Made by a program: the position numbers and the translations under genes. A stretch of 32,021 nt of DNA from Novosphingobium sp. Its GTDB lineage: Bacteria; Pseudomonadota; Alphaproteobacteria; Sphingomonadales; Sphingomonadaceae. Below the pieces are notes generated by a model. That model saw only the letters and a list, made by a program, of their open reading frames with translations, did not search any database and was not told the origin of the DNA. How positions within the stretch are numbered: position 1 is the stretch's first letter; each line of letters starts with the position of its first letter. This document shows, piece after piece, positions 14,875 to 21,712 of this stretch. Location of the stretch: contig JAHFPT010000045.1 of the NCBI GenBank assembly GCA_023266625.1, forward strand, positions 1 to 32,021, read 5' to 3'.

Positions 14875-15297
14875 TCACCGAACGGCGGCAGCGATCACCG
14901 CCACGGTCAGGCCCCAGAACACGATCAGTACCGGCAGGAGCAACACCTGAACGCTGGCCTCGAATGCCGTCAGATGCCCGCTCAATGTCTGGATGCCGCG
15001 ACTCGAGAACTGGCCCCAGCTGAGCGGCGCGCTGTCATTTTCGGGCTTCATCCGCGCCCAGGTGCGGTTGACCCCGAAGCCGAAGATTATCGATCCAGCG
15101 ATCACGGTCAAAGGCAGGATCAGTTCTGGATTGTGAAAGGTCATCGTCATGATGCCGATGAATGCGAGATAGAGGCCCACAGTGGCAAAATAGAGCCCCG
15201 ATGGCAGGCCGAAGCTGCGATCGACCCGGGTGCGGACCGGCGCTGTGGTTGCCGTTGCAATTTGCTGGAGTTCGGCACTGGCAATACGTTTTGACAT
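14875..15297 (-). CDS. Small inner-membrane protein, unknown function
   Basis: The product has 140 residues. Three hydrophobic segments are visible: GLYFATVGLYLAFIGIM (about 33-49), LILPLTVIAGSIIFGFG and a C-terminal VLLLPVLIVFWGLTVAVIA. The loop between the second and third is polar and carries GQFSSRGIQTLSGH. No family is recognised. A very strong ribosome site (AAGGAGG) precedes the ATG. A palindrome CTTTGAC-CAAT-GTCAAAG about 50 bases upstream (15348-15365) suggests regulated transcription. Confidence 0.72.
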   Translation of the reverse strand: MSKRIASAELQQIATATTAPVRTRVDRSFGLPSGLYFATVGLYLAFIGIMTMTFHNPELILPLTVIAGSIIFGFGVNRTWARMKPENDSAPLSWGQFSSRGIQTLSGHLTAFEASVQVLLLPVLIVFWGLTVAVIAAAVR

Positions 15298-15347
15298 TGG
15301 AAGCCTCCTTGAATGCAGAAGGCATTGCGCAATCGCTCACCACAGTG

Positions 15348-15365
15348 CTTTGACCAATGTCAAAG
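15348..15365. promoter_or_regulatory. Palindrome upstream of the small membrane protein gene
   Basis: A perfect 7-base inverted repeat, CTTTGAC-CAAT-GTCAAAG, lies 51 bases before the start of the minus-strand gene ending at 14875. On that strand it includes TTGACA, so it overlaps a possible -35. It is a candidate operator; the regulator is unknown. It is also close to the 3' end of moaE (15381). Confidence 0.4.
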
Positions 15366-15380
15366 ACCCGTTGCAACAAT

Positions 15381-15839
15381 TCACGCCCAGCGGCGGATGT
15401 CGGCAAAATCCTGCTCGCGTGGCTCGACCCAGCGCCACTCGCCACCCGCCTTCTCGCGCTTCCAGAACCACGAATCGCTCTTGAGATGATCCATGGCGAA
15501 TTCGGCGGCAGCAAATGCATCGCGGCGGTGACGCGCGGCGGCGGCGACCAGCACGATCGGATCACCGGGGCGCATCTGTCCGGTGCGGTGGATGATCAGC
15601 AGCCCCTCGAGCGGCCAGCGTGTCTGTGCGGCAGCAGCCAGAGCCTCCATGCCGGGCAAGGTCAGCGGCGCGTAATGCTGCAATTCCAGCGCATCGACAT
15701 CGCCATGCTCATTGGCTCCGGCACGGACCTGGCCGATGAAGCTGGCGATGCCCCCGGCCTGCGCATGGGCGGCTGAGAAGGCGGCGAGCTGCGCAGCCGG
15801 ATCGAAACTCCCGTCGATAAGGCGGACAAGGCAGGCCAA
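15381..15839 (-). CDS. moaE: Molybdopterin synthase catalytic subunit
   Basis: From TTG 15839 the product has 152 residues, normal for MoaE (about 150). Seen are GGIASFIGQVR, the ELQHY strand, the RTGQMRPGD turn and the catalytic region AMDHLKSDSWFWKRE, which contains the two conserved Lys. MoaE with MoaD converts cyclic pyranopterin phosphate to molybdopterin. TTG 15839 lies one base after the moaD stop with GGGGG just upstream; an ATG at 15872 would overlap moaD by 32 bases and lacks similarity to the family. Confidence 0.93.
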   Translation of the reverse strand: MACLVRLIDGSFDPAAQLAAFSAAHAQAGGIASFIGQVRAGANEHGDVDALELQHYAPLTLPGMEALAAAAQTRWPLEGLLIIHRTGQMRPGDPIVLVAAAARHRRDAFAAAEFAMDHLKSDSWFWKREKAGGEWRWVEPREQDFADIRRWA

Positions 15840-15840
15840 C

Positions 15841-16083
15841 TCAGCCCCCGCTGACCGGCGGCAGGAAGGCAAGTTCGTCGCCGTCCCTGAGCGTGAGCGA
15901 TGCCAGGTCAGTCACCAGAATGCCATTCACCGCCAGCTTGATGCGCGCGTCCGACAATGCAGCAGACAGTTCGGGCTCAAGCGCGGCCATGATCGCATCG
16001 AGCGATCCCGCCACCGCAATTTCGCGCTCTGCCACCCCAGCAGCATCTTCGAGCCGCCCGAGAAACACCAACCTCAGAGTCAT
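15841..16083 (-). CDS. moaD: Molybdopterin synthase sulfur carrier subunit
   Basis: The product has 80 residues with a ubiquitin-like fold. It ends in FLPPVSGG; the C-terminal Gly-Gly is activated and carries the thiocarboxylate sulfur used by MoaE. VNGILV and LRDGDELAFLPP are the usual MoaD motifs. It lies 20 bases after moaA and directly before moaE. Confidence 0.95.
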   Translation of the reverse strand: MTLRLVFLGRLEDAAGVAEREIAVAGSLDAIMAALEPELSAALSDARIKLAVNGILVTDLASLTLRDGDELAFLPPVSGG

Positions 16084-16103
16084 ATCAGGATCGGGGCCAT
16101 GGC

Positions 16104-17123
16104 TCAGCCGCCGGTCATCGACATGTGGCGGGCAAGCGCGGGCGCGCCGCCGGGCTTGTCAATCACGAAATGGTGCCGCTCGGGCTTGATCTTCATCGCC
16201 ACGTCGAGCGCCTCGGAGATCGCCGCATCGGGAGCATCCGAACGCAGCGCCGCGCGCAGATCGACCTGCTCATTGCCGCCGAGGCAGGCATAGAGCTGTC
16301 CGGTCGCGGTGACGCGGATGCGGTTGCAGCCGTCGCAGAAATTGTTCGTGAGGGGCGTGATGAAACCGAGCCGCCCGCCTATTCCAGCAGCGCCAGTCTC
16401 GGCGACAGTGACATAGCGCGCCGGGCCGCCGCTGCGATGATCGTCGGGGGTCAGCGTCCAGCGCTGCTCAAGGCTCTCGCGCATGGCTGACAGCGGCAGA
16501 TAATGATCGAAGCGGTCTTGCTCAACCTCGCCCAGCGGCATGACTTCGATCAGCGTGATCTCGAAGCCCTGGCCATGCGCCCAGGCGATCAGTGTGGGAA
16601 TTTCCGCCTCATTGATCCCCTTGAGCGCCACGGTGTTGATCTTGACCTTGAGCCCCGCCTCCTTCGCAGCAGCAATCCCTTCAAGCACCTGCGGCAGCGA
16701 ATCGCGCCGGGCGAGGCGGGCGAAGGTGCCGCGGTCGAGCGTATCGAGCGAGATGTTGATCCGCCGCACGCCCGCCGCGCGGATGTCGTCGGCGAACTCG
16801 GCGAGGCGAGTCGCATTGGTGGTCATGGTCAGCTCATCAAGGCCGCCTCCGACCTTTCGGCCCAGCGCTTTGACCAGCTCAATCATATCGCGCCGCACCA
16901 GCGGTTCGCCGCCGGTCAGGCGGATCTTGGTGATGCCCCGGGCGATGAAGCCCAGTGCCAGCTCGTGTAGTTCTTCCAGGCTCAGAACTTCGGCGCGCGG
17001 CAGGAAGGTCTGGCGTTCGGGCATGCAATAGGCGCAGCGCAAGTCGCAGCGGTCGGTGACCGACAGGCGCAGATAGGTGATCCTTCGCTGGAACTGGTCG
17101 ACGAGAGGCGCAGCGATACTCAT
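16104..17123 (-). CDS. moaA: GTP 3',8-cyclase (radical SAM)
   Basis: The product has 339 residues. The radical-SAM cluster motif is SVTDRCDLRCAYCMPE (Cys26, Cys30, Cys33). The second cluster is formed by FCDGCNRIR and a later Cys in LYACLGG. The protein ends in Gly-Gly, as in active MoaA. It makes 3',8-cyclo-GTP, the first step of molybdenum cofactor synthesis. Its ATG overlaps the stop of the upstream gene by four bases (ATGA), which indicates translational coupling. The partner moaC is not in the window. Confidence 0.97.
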   Translation of the reverse strand: MSIAAPLVDQFQRRITYLRLSVTDRCDLRCAYCMPERQTFLPRAEVLSLEELHELALGFIARGITKIRLTGGEPLVRRDMIELVKALGRKVGGGLDELTMTTNATRLAEFADDIRAAGVRRINISLDTLDRGTFARLARRDSLPQVLEGIAAAKEAGLKVKINTVALKGINEAEIPTLIAWAHGQGFEITLIEVMPLGEVEQDRFDHYLPLSAMRESLEQRWTLTPDDHRSGGPARYVTVAETGAAGIGGRLGFITPLTNNFCDGCNRIRVTATGQLYACLGGNEQVDLRAALRSDAPDAAISEALDVAMKIKPERHHFVIDKPGGAPALARHMSMTGG

Positions 17124-17581
17124 GCGGACAAGGATACCACTTCTCCGGCGCCCGTGTCATCCAATTCGAGCAATTGACCCGTGACGCCCTTGGCTGTCTC
17201 CAGATAGGCCAAAGCCGCTGCAATGGCTTTTTCGCTGTCGCTGGCGAGTGCATTGATCCGGACCGGCGCAAATTCGCGGGCCAGAGACTGGATCGCAGCG
17301 AGCCGCCAGGCGCGGTGGGTGTGATCGGCTAGGGTGAAGATGATAACCAAATCCTCCCCCAATGGAGGAGGGGGACCATCGCGCAGCGATGGTGGAGGGG
17401 CACCCTCGGCATGGCGCGACTTCGCAGGGTCAACGCAAGCCGCCTGTGCCCCTCCACCATCCTGCGGATGGTCCCCCTCCCCGTCCCGGAGAGGATTTAT
17501 TAGCGGTAATACCCGCGCATGAAACTCCGCAGCAGCCGCCAGCGCCGCTTCGGGCAAAGCACCAATCCGCAGCACCGCCAT
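17120..17581 (-). CDS. Small Rossmann-like protein carrying an in-frame palindromic insert
   Basis: The frame codes for 153 residues. The N-terminus (MAVLRIGALPEAALAAAAEFHARVLPLI in two pieces: residues 1-28) and the C-terminal part from DLVIIFTLADHTHRAWRLAA to the end resemble a short Rossmann-fold, SDR-like protein that I recall from sphingomonads between pterin and molybdopterin genes; its function is unknown. Residues about 28-78 are Gly/Pro-rich and unlike the rest. They coincide with a 150-base palindromic element (17349-17498). Without the insert the protein would be about 103 residues. The insert keeps the frame and contains no stop. The gene overlaps folB at its start (TGATG) and moaA at its end (ATGA). 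Confidence 0.75.
   Translation of the reverse strand: MAVLRIGALPEAALAAAAEFHARVLPLINPLRDGEGDHPQDGGGAQAACVDPAKSRHAEGAPPPSLRDGPPPPLGEDLVIIFTLADHTHRAWRLAAIQSLAREFAPVRINALASDSEKAIAAALAYLETAKGVTGQLLELDDTGAGEVVSLSA
17349..17498. repeat. Palindromic element R2, inserted in frame in a coding gene
   Basis: The element has terminal inverted repeats AAATCCTC (17349-17356) and GAGGATTT (17491-17498). It is 150 bases long, exactly 50 codons. Inside are hairpins CCATCGC-GCA-GCGATGG and CCATCC-TGC-GGATGG flanked by GGAGGGGCAC and its complement GTGCCCCTCC. R3 at 18479-18623 has the same flanks and orientation but other hairpin stems. In the host frame it encodes a segment with GGGAQAA and EGAPPP. Confidence 0.88.
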
Positions 17582-17952
17582 CAGCGCCGCTCCCGCGTCA
17601 ATGTAATCCCGATCCGCTCGCCATTCTCGGCAATCGCCAGCTTGACGATCTTGACCGTCACCGCCTCGACCCGCGCATCCTGCAGCAACAGCGTCTCGCA
17701 GATATGATCGGCGACGGCCTCGATCAGCTTGAAATGGACACCCACCGGCAGCGCCTCGGTCGCGGCGAACTTCAGGTCCATGTAGTTCTTGCTCGCCGAC
17801 AGCGGCGTATCGGGCGCATAGCGCTCCCCCACCTTCAGTTTCGCGCTAATGGTGAACCGCAAGGGCTGCGCGCGACCGGTCTCCTCGGAATAGATCCCGG
17901 TGAGCACATCGGTTTCGAAATCGGCGACTTCAAGGATCAGCGAATCGGCCAT
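17581..17952 (-). CDS. folB: Dihydroneopterin aldolase-like protein (FolB family)
   Basis: The product has 123 residues, the usual FolB length. It shows the tunnelling fold pattern: LILEVADFETDVLTGIYSEE at the start, a central NYMDLKFAATEAL and the closing VEAVTVKIVKLAIAENGERIGI. The Lys in VTVKIVKL corresponds to the conserved catalytic Lys region. FolB splits dihydroneopterin to hydroxymethyl-dihydropterin in folate synthesis. The typical active-site Glu region is less canonical than in E. coli FolB, so a related pterin aldolase or epimerase is possible. It is 9 bases after the methyltransferase gene and overlaps the next start by one base. Confidence 0.82.
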   Translation of the reverse strand: MADSLILEVADFETDVLTGIYSEETGRAQPLRFTISAKLKVGERYAPDTPLSASKNYMDLKFAATEALPVGVHFKLIEAVADHICETLLLQDARVEAVTVKIVKLAIAENGERIGITLTRERR

Positions 17953-17961
17953 GGCGCGGCT

Positions 17962-18975
17962 CTAGCCCGGATTGCGCCAGCGCGCGAAGATCGCGGTTGG
18001 CAGCAGGCGCCCCCTTTCCCCTTCCTCGCGCACAGCAAGGTCGCCATGCTCGATCGTGCCTGGCATATCGGCAAACACGTCGCCAAGCAGTCCGGCGAGC
18101 GCGAGCGAAGAGAGGCGAACGGCATAGACCGTCAGGAACAGGAATCGGCTCTCCGCATTGAGCAGCGCCCGGCAATCGGCGACCAGCCCCGGCAGATGTT
18201 CCTCCAGCCGCCAGACCTCGCCTTCGGGCCCGCGCCCGAATTTGGGCGGGTCGAGGATAATCCCGTCATAGCGCTTGCCCCGCCGCACCTCGCGCGCGGC
18301 GAATTTGGCGGCGTCGTCGACGATCCAGCGGATCGGGCGCTCGTCCATGCCCGACAGCGCGGCATTGGCGCGCGCCTGGGCGACGCTCTTCTTCGAGGCA
18401 TCGACGTGGGTGACCGGGCCATATTGCGATAATGCCAGCGTACCGACGCCGGTATAGCCGAACAGGTTGAGACTGGAAAATCCTCCCCCACTGGGGGAGG
18501 GGTACCGCCCGAAGGGGGGTGGAGGGGCACCCTCGCCATCGCGCTGCTCCTCGGCGTTGTGCCATGCGGCCCGTGCCCCTCCACCAGCTTCGCTGGTCCC
18601 CCTCCCCGTTCCGGGGAGGTATTGCTCGCCCATCCAGTCCCACACCGGGGCCATGTCAGGAAAAAAGCCGAGGTGGCGGAAGGGGGTGCATTGCGCGGTA
18701 AATTTCACCGGACCCCAGCTGAGCGGCCAGCCCTCCTGCGGCACCGGATTGGCAAACTGCCACCGCCCACCGCCGTCCTCGTCCGATCCGGGCACGAACT
18801 CGCCGTCCGACGCCCAGCGCTCCAGCCGGGGCCGCCATAGCGCCTGTGTATCCGGACGGATGAAGCGATGCGGACCGTAACGCTCAAGCTTGCGGCCGTC
18901 ACCGCAGTCTATCAGGCCGTAATCGGCCCAAGCCTCGCCGGTGAGGATGAGGGGTGAGAGGGCAAGCTTGGCCAT
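17962..18975 (-). CDS. Class I SAM-dependent methyltransferase carrying an in-frame palindromic insert
   Basis: The frame codes for 337 residues. It is a RlmI/PF10672-like methyltransferase: LNLFGYTGVGTLALS is SAM motif I, VDASKKSVAQARANAA is motif II, and ILDPPKFGRGP is the catalytic DPPxF-type motif. It probably methylates a nucleic acid base, most likely in rRNA. Family members are about 285-290 residues. The excess lies at residues about 118-166, between WDWMGEQ and LNLFGYTG. That stretch is Gly/Pro-rich and is encoded by palindromic element R3 (18479-18623). The insert sits directly before the SAM-binding loop. The frame is intact, so a full-length product is possible. The start ATG 18975 fits the conserved N-terminus. 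Confidence 0.82.
   Translation of the reverse strand: MAKLALSPLILTGEAWADYGLIDCGDGRKLERYGPHRFIRPDTQALWRPRLERWASDGEFVPGSDEDGGGRWQFANPVPQEGWPLSWGPVKFTAQCTPFRHLGFFPDMAPVWDWMGEQYLPGTGRGTSEAGGGARAAWHNAEEQRDGEGAPPPPFGRYPSPSGGGFSSLNLFGYTGVGTLALSQYGPVTHVDASKKSVAQARANAALSGMDERPIRWIVDDAAKFAAREVRRGKRYDGIILDPPKFGRGPEGEVWRLEEHLPGLVADCRALLNAESRFLFLTVYAVRLSSLALAGLLGDVFADMPGTIEHGDLAVREEGERGRLLPTAIFARWRNPG
18479..18623. repeat. Palindromic element R3, inserted in frame in the methyltransferase gene
   Basis: The ends AATCCTCCCCC and GGGGAGGTATT are imperfect inverted repeats, about 145 bases in all with uncertain edges. It shares with R2 the internal blocks GGAGGGGCACCCTCG, GTGCCCCTCCACCA and GGTCCCCCTCCCCGT in the same order and orientation, while the small hairpin is CCAGC-TTC-GCTGG instead of CCATCC-TGC-GGATGG. 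In the host frame it encodes GGGARAA and EGAPPP, so it is read in the same element frame as R2. Confidence 0.87.
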
Positions 18976-18990
18976 TAGAGCCGCCTAACC

Positions 18991-19095
18991 CCTCCCCCTT
19001 GAGGGGGAGGCTGGGTGGGGGTGTACGACGCCAGCGTGGACGCGAGACCTATCGGCCTCGCTCCCCCTCCCCAACCCCTCCCCGCCGGGGAGGGG
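18991..19095. repeat. GC-rich palindromic repeat R4 between thrC and the methyltransferase gene
   Basis: Two hairpins bracket the gap: CCTCCCCCTTGAGGGGGAGG at 18991-19010 and CCCCTCCCC-GCC-GGGGAGGGG at 19075-19095, the latter followed by CTTTT on the plus strand. The element belongs to the same broad CCTCCCC family as R1-R3 and R5 but is a different subtype. It probably weakens readthrough from thrC into the next operon. Confidence 0.75.
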
Positions 19096-19119
19096 CTTTT
19101 GGATTGCGGATCAAACACA

Positions 19120-20523
19120 TCAGCCCTTCGGCATTGCATGGGCGGAAACATACTCCGCGATTGCCGCATAATCGCCCGCAAGGTCAACGCAGCGTTCCTC
19201 GCGCTCGAACAGATCGCCGACCCGCGCGGGCAGCGGCGGGCGCTGGCCGGTGGCGCGTTCGACGGCGTCGCGGAACTTGGCCGGGTGGGCGGTCGCCAGT
19301 GTCACGACCGGCACTTCGCGGGCAATGCCGGAAGCCAGCGCGGCATGCAGCCCGCAGGCAGTGTGCGGATCGATCAGTTCGCCGCACTTCTCCCAAGCCC
19401 AGCGGATGGCCTGCGCCATGTCGTCGGCATCGGCCCTGGAACTGGAAAACAGTCTGGCCGCGCCCTCGCGCTGGGAATTGGTGAGCTGCATGGCTTTAGT
19501 CGATTCGAACTTCGCCATCTGGGCAGCCAATGCGACACCATCGCGCCGCCCAAGGTCATAAAGCAGCCGCTCGAAGTTTGAAGAGACCTGGATATCCATC
19601 GAGGGCGCCGCCGTCGGCGTCACCGTGCCTTGCGAATAATCGCCGGTGGTCAGCGCGCGGTGGAGGATGTCGTTGACGTTGGTGGCGACGATCAGCCTGG
19701 CCACTGGCAGGCCCATCTGCGCCGCGACATAGCCGGCAAAGACATCGCCGAAATTGCCGGTCGGCACGGCAAAGGCGACTTCGCGTTGCGGCGCGCCGAG
19801 TTGCAGACCGGCGGCGAAATAATAGACCACCTGCGCCATCAGCCGCGCCCAGTTGATCGAATTGACCGCGCCAATGTTGAACCGCGATGTCATGGCGGTG
19901 TCGCCAAACATCCGCTTCACCGTGGCCTGGGCATCGTCGAAGGTGGCACCCTCGATGGCGATATTGTGAACATTGGGCGCGAGTACCGTCGTCATCTGGC
20001 GGCGCTGGACATCGCTCACCCGACCCTTGGGGTGGAGCATGAAGATATCGACCTTGGCCCGGCCCGCCACCGCGTCGATCGCGGCCGAGCCGGTATCGCC
20101 CGAGGTCGCACCGACGATGGTCAGGTTTTCATCCCCACGGCCAAGAAATTCCTCGAACAGCAGGCCGAGCAATTGCAACGCGACATCCTTGAAGGCCAGC
20201 GTCGGCCCGTGAAACAGTTCGAGTAGCCATTGCTGCTCGTCGAGCTGTTTGAGCGGCGTCACGGCCTTATGCGCGAAGCGGCCATAGGCGGCGCGGGTGA
20301 GATCGAGCAGGCGCTCCGGGGTCAGGCTATCGCCGACGAATGGCTGCATGATCCGCGCCGCGAGCTCGGCATAGGGCAGCCCGGCCATGGCGGCGATCTC
20401 GGCTTCCGAGAAGTGCGGCCATTCGCGCGGCAGATAAAGCCCGCCGTCATTGGCGAGCCCGGCCAGCGTTGCTCCGGCAAAATCGAGCGCCGGGGCGCTG
20501 CCGCGTGTGGAGATGTAGTCCAT
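19120..20523 (-). CDS. thrC: Threonine synthase
   Basis: The product has 467 residues. HGPTLAFKDVALQ holds the PLP Lys (Lys112), and GATSGDTGSAAIDA is the phosphate-binding loop. The N-terminus MDYISTRG is typical of class 2 threonine synthases of proteobacteria and fungi. It converts O-phosphohomoserine to threonine. It lies downstream of the cytochrome oxidase cluster on the same strand, an arrangement I associate with sphingomonads. A 212-base gap with a 21-base inverted repeat separates it from surf1. Confidence 0.96.
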   Translation of the reverse strand: MDYISTRGSAPALDFAGATLAGLANDGGLYLPREWPHFSEAEIAAMAGLPYAELAARIMQPFVGDSLTPERLLDLTRAAYGRFAHKAVTPLKQLDEQQWLLELFHGPTLAFKDVALQLLGLLFEEFLGRGDENLTIVGATSGDTGSAAIDAVAGRAKVDIFMLHPKGRVSDVQRRQMTTVLAPNVHNIAIEGATFDDAQATVKRMFGDTAMTSRFNIGAVNSINWARLMAQVVYYFAAGLQLGAPQREVAFAVPTGNFGDVFAGYVAAQMGLPVARLIVATNVNDILHRALTTGDYSQGTVTPTAAPSMDIQVSSNFERLLYDLGRRDGVALAAQMAKFESTKAMQLTNSQREGAARLFSSSRADADDMAQAIRWAWEKCGELIDPHTACGLHAALASGIAREVPVVTLATAHPAKFRDAVERATGQRPPLPARVGDLFEREERCVDLAGDYAAIAEYVSAHAMPKG

Positions 20524-20593
20524 GGGGGGCGCGGTTAGCGGGGGGGAGCGCGCGACGCAAGCCAGCGCCCTTTTGCGAAGGGTATGAAGATTG

Positions 20594-20726
20594 TCTCACA
20601 CGAAGACACGAAGAGGTCGTTTAGCGCCGCAGGCATCCGAATCATTCATAGCGCTTCCCATTCGGCGGGCGGGGAAATGAAGGCGGCTTTGCCGCAAACG
20701 CGCCATCTTCGTGTCTTCGTGTGAGA
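20594..20726. repeat. Dispersed 21-base inverted repeat between surf1 and thrC
   Basis: The arms 20594-20614 and 20706-20726 are perfect complements (TCTCACACGAAGACACGAAGA in two parts: TCTCACACGA then AGACACGAAGA). Each contains the tandem unit ACACGAAG. They enclose about 91 bases without a gene. The element fills most of the 212-base gap 20524-20735. Confidence 0.85.
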
Positions 20727-20735
20727 AACCCCTTT

Positions 20736-21329
20736 TTACTCCCCCCGCAGCCGCTTCCGCACCGCCAGGGCATAGATCACCAGCGCCACGCCTGCGAACA
20801 GGAACCACTGCACCGCATAGGACAAGTGGTTGTTGGGAATATCGCGCGGATCGGGAACGGCATTGGCTTCGAGACCAGCAAGCGGAGGATCTGCGACTAT
20901 GCGGATGTAGGACCCTTTGCTGGGAACGACCGTTCCTGCCACTTTGCCGCCCTTCCACTCAACCTGTGAAGGTTGGAGCGACCATCCGATAACGACCTCT
21001 GCTTCGCTCGTGCCTCTGAGTTTGAAGGGAAACTGGCAGTGGGCAATGTCAGCCCATCCCACCACACCACGAGCGTTGCGACCGGCCCGCATCTCAAGCC
21101 CCGTCACTCTTACGCACTCGAGCGTTACGTGGCTGTATTCGAATGGCCCATCAATCATCAGGTCATTGCCTAAGTCTGAGACACGTGTGCTTGAAATCGC
21201 TTCGGTGTATTCTTCAACCAGCGCCTCCTTCTGATGCAGCCGGTCAATCTGCCAGAAGCCGAGGCGGATCATGATACCGACCGCGATCAGAACCACAATC
21301 GTGGGGAAAATGGGCAATCGCCGCAACAT
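20736..21329 (-). CDS. SURF1 family cytochrome oxidase assembly protein
   Basis: From ATG 21329 the product has 197 residues. One transmembrane helix at each end (PTIVVLIAVGIMIRLGFWQ and LSYAVQWFLFAGVALVIYALAV) and the conserved FWQIDRLHQKEAL and DIPNNHLSYAVQWF motifs identify SURF1. It assists haem a insertion into subunit I of aa3 oxidase. The start overlaps the DUF983 stop by one base (TGATG). The frame is open far upstream, but that part lies over the DUF983 gene in another frame. The middle is less conserved and the protein is shorter than the roughly 240 residues usual for the family. Confidence 0.9.
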   Translation of the reverse strand: MLRRLPIFPTIVVLIAVGIMIRLGFWQIDRLHQKEALVEEYTEAISSTRVSDLGNDLMIDGPFEYSHVTLECVRVTGLEMRAGRNARGVVGWADIAHCQFPFKLRGTSEAEVVIGWSLQPSQVEWKGGKVAGTVVPSKGSYIRIVADPPLAGLEANAVPDPRDIPNNHLSYAVQWFLFAGVALVIYALAVRKRLRGE

Positions 21330-21712
21330 CAGCCCTTCAACCGCCCCTCGCCTGCGCTCCGCTGAAACTCCGCCGCGAGCAGCGCCGATTTTCCCGCGCG
21401 CAGGCCCCAAATCACTGCTCCAGCGGTGAACGGCACCCACAGCAGGACATGCACCCAGAACGGTGGATGCCATTCCAGTTCGACAGTGATCGCCAGAACC
21501 ACCACCAGCGCGCCGATGATCAGGGTCAGGAAGGCCGCCGGGCCATCGCCGACATTGAAGGCGGTAAAGTCCAGGGCGCAGACGCGGCATTTCGGGGCAA
21601 ATTTCGCGAGCCCCTCAAACAGGCCACGCGCGCCGCACTGGGGGCAGAGACCAAGAAGGGCAGCCGAGACGATCCCCGGCTGCCCCTTTGTTCCGGATTC
21701 CGAACCTTCCAT
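21329..21712 (-). CDS. DUF983 family protein
   Basis: From ATG 21712 the product has 127 residues. A zinc-ribbon-like N-terminus (CPQCGARGLFEG and CRVCALDF) is followed by two transmembrane helices (FLTLIIGALVVVLAITV and a Trp-rich second). DUF983 genes sit in the cytochrome oxidase operons of alphaproteobacteria and are thought to help assembly, though the function is not proven. Start and stop each overlap the neighbouring genes by one base (TGATG), so translation is coupled with ctaE and surf1. Confidence 0.9.
   Translation of the reverse strand: MEGSESGTKGQPGIVSAALLGLCPQCGARGLFEGLAKFAPKCRVCALDFTAFNVGDGPAAFLTLIIGALVVVLAITVELEWHPPFWVHVLLWVPFTAGAVIWGLRAGKSALLAAEFQRSAGEGRLKG

Noticed and set aside
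17349-18623. Frameshift or pseudogene explanation for the two interrupted genes
   Set aside because: Both frames are open through the inserts and resume the conserved sequence in the correct frame, so no disruption can be shown.
21330-21590. N-terminal extension of the surf1 frame
   Set aside because: It overlies the DUF983 gene in another frame; SURF1 begins naturally at 21329 with a TGATG overlap.
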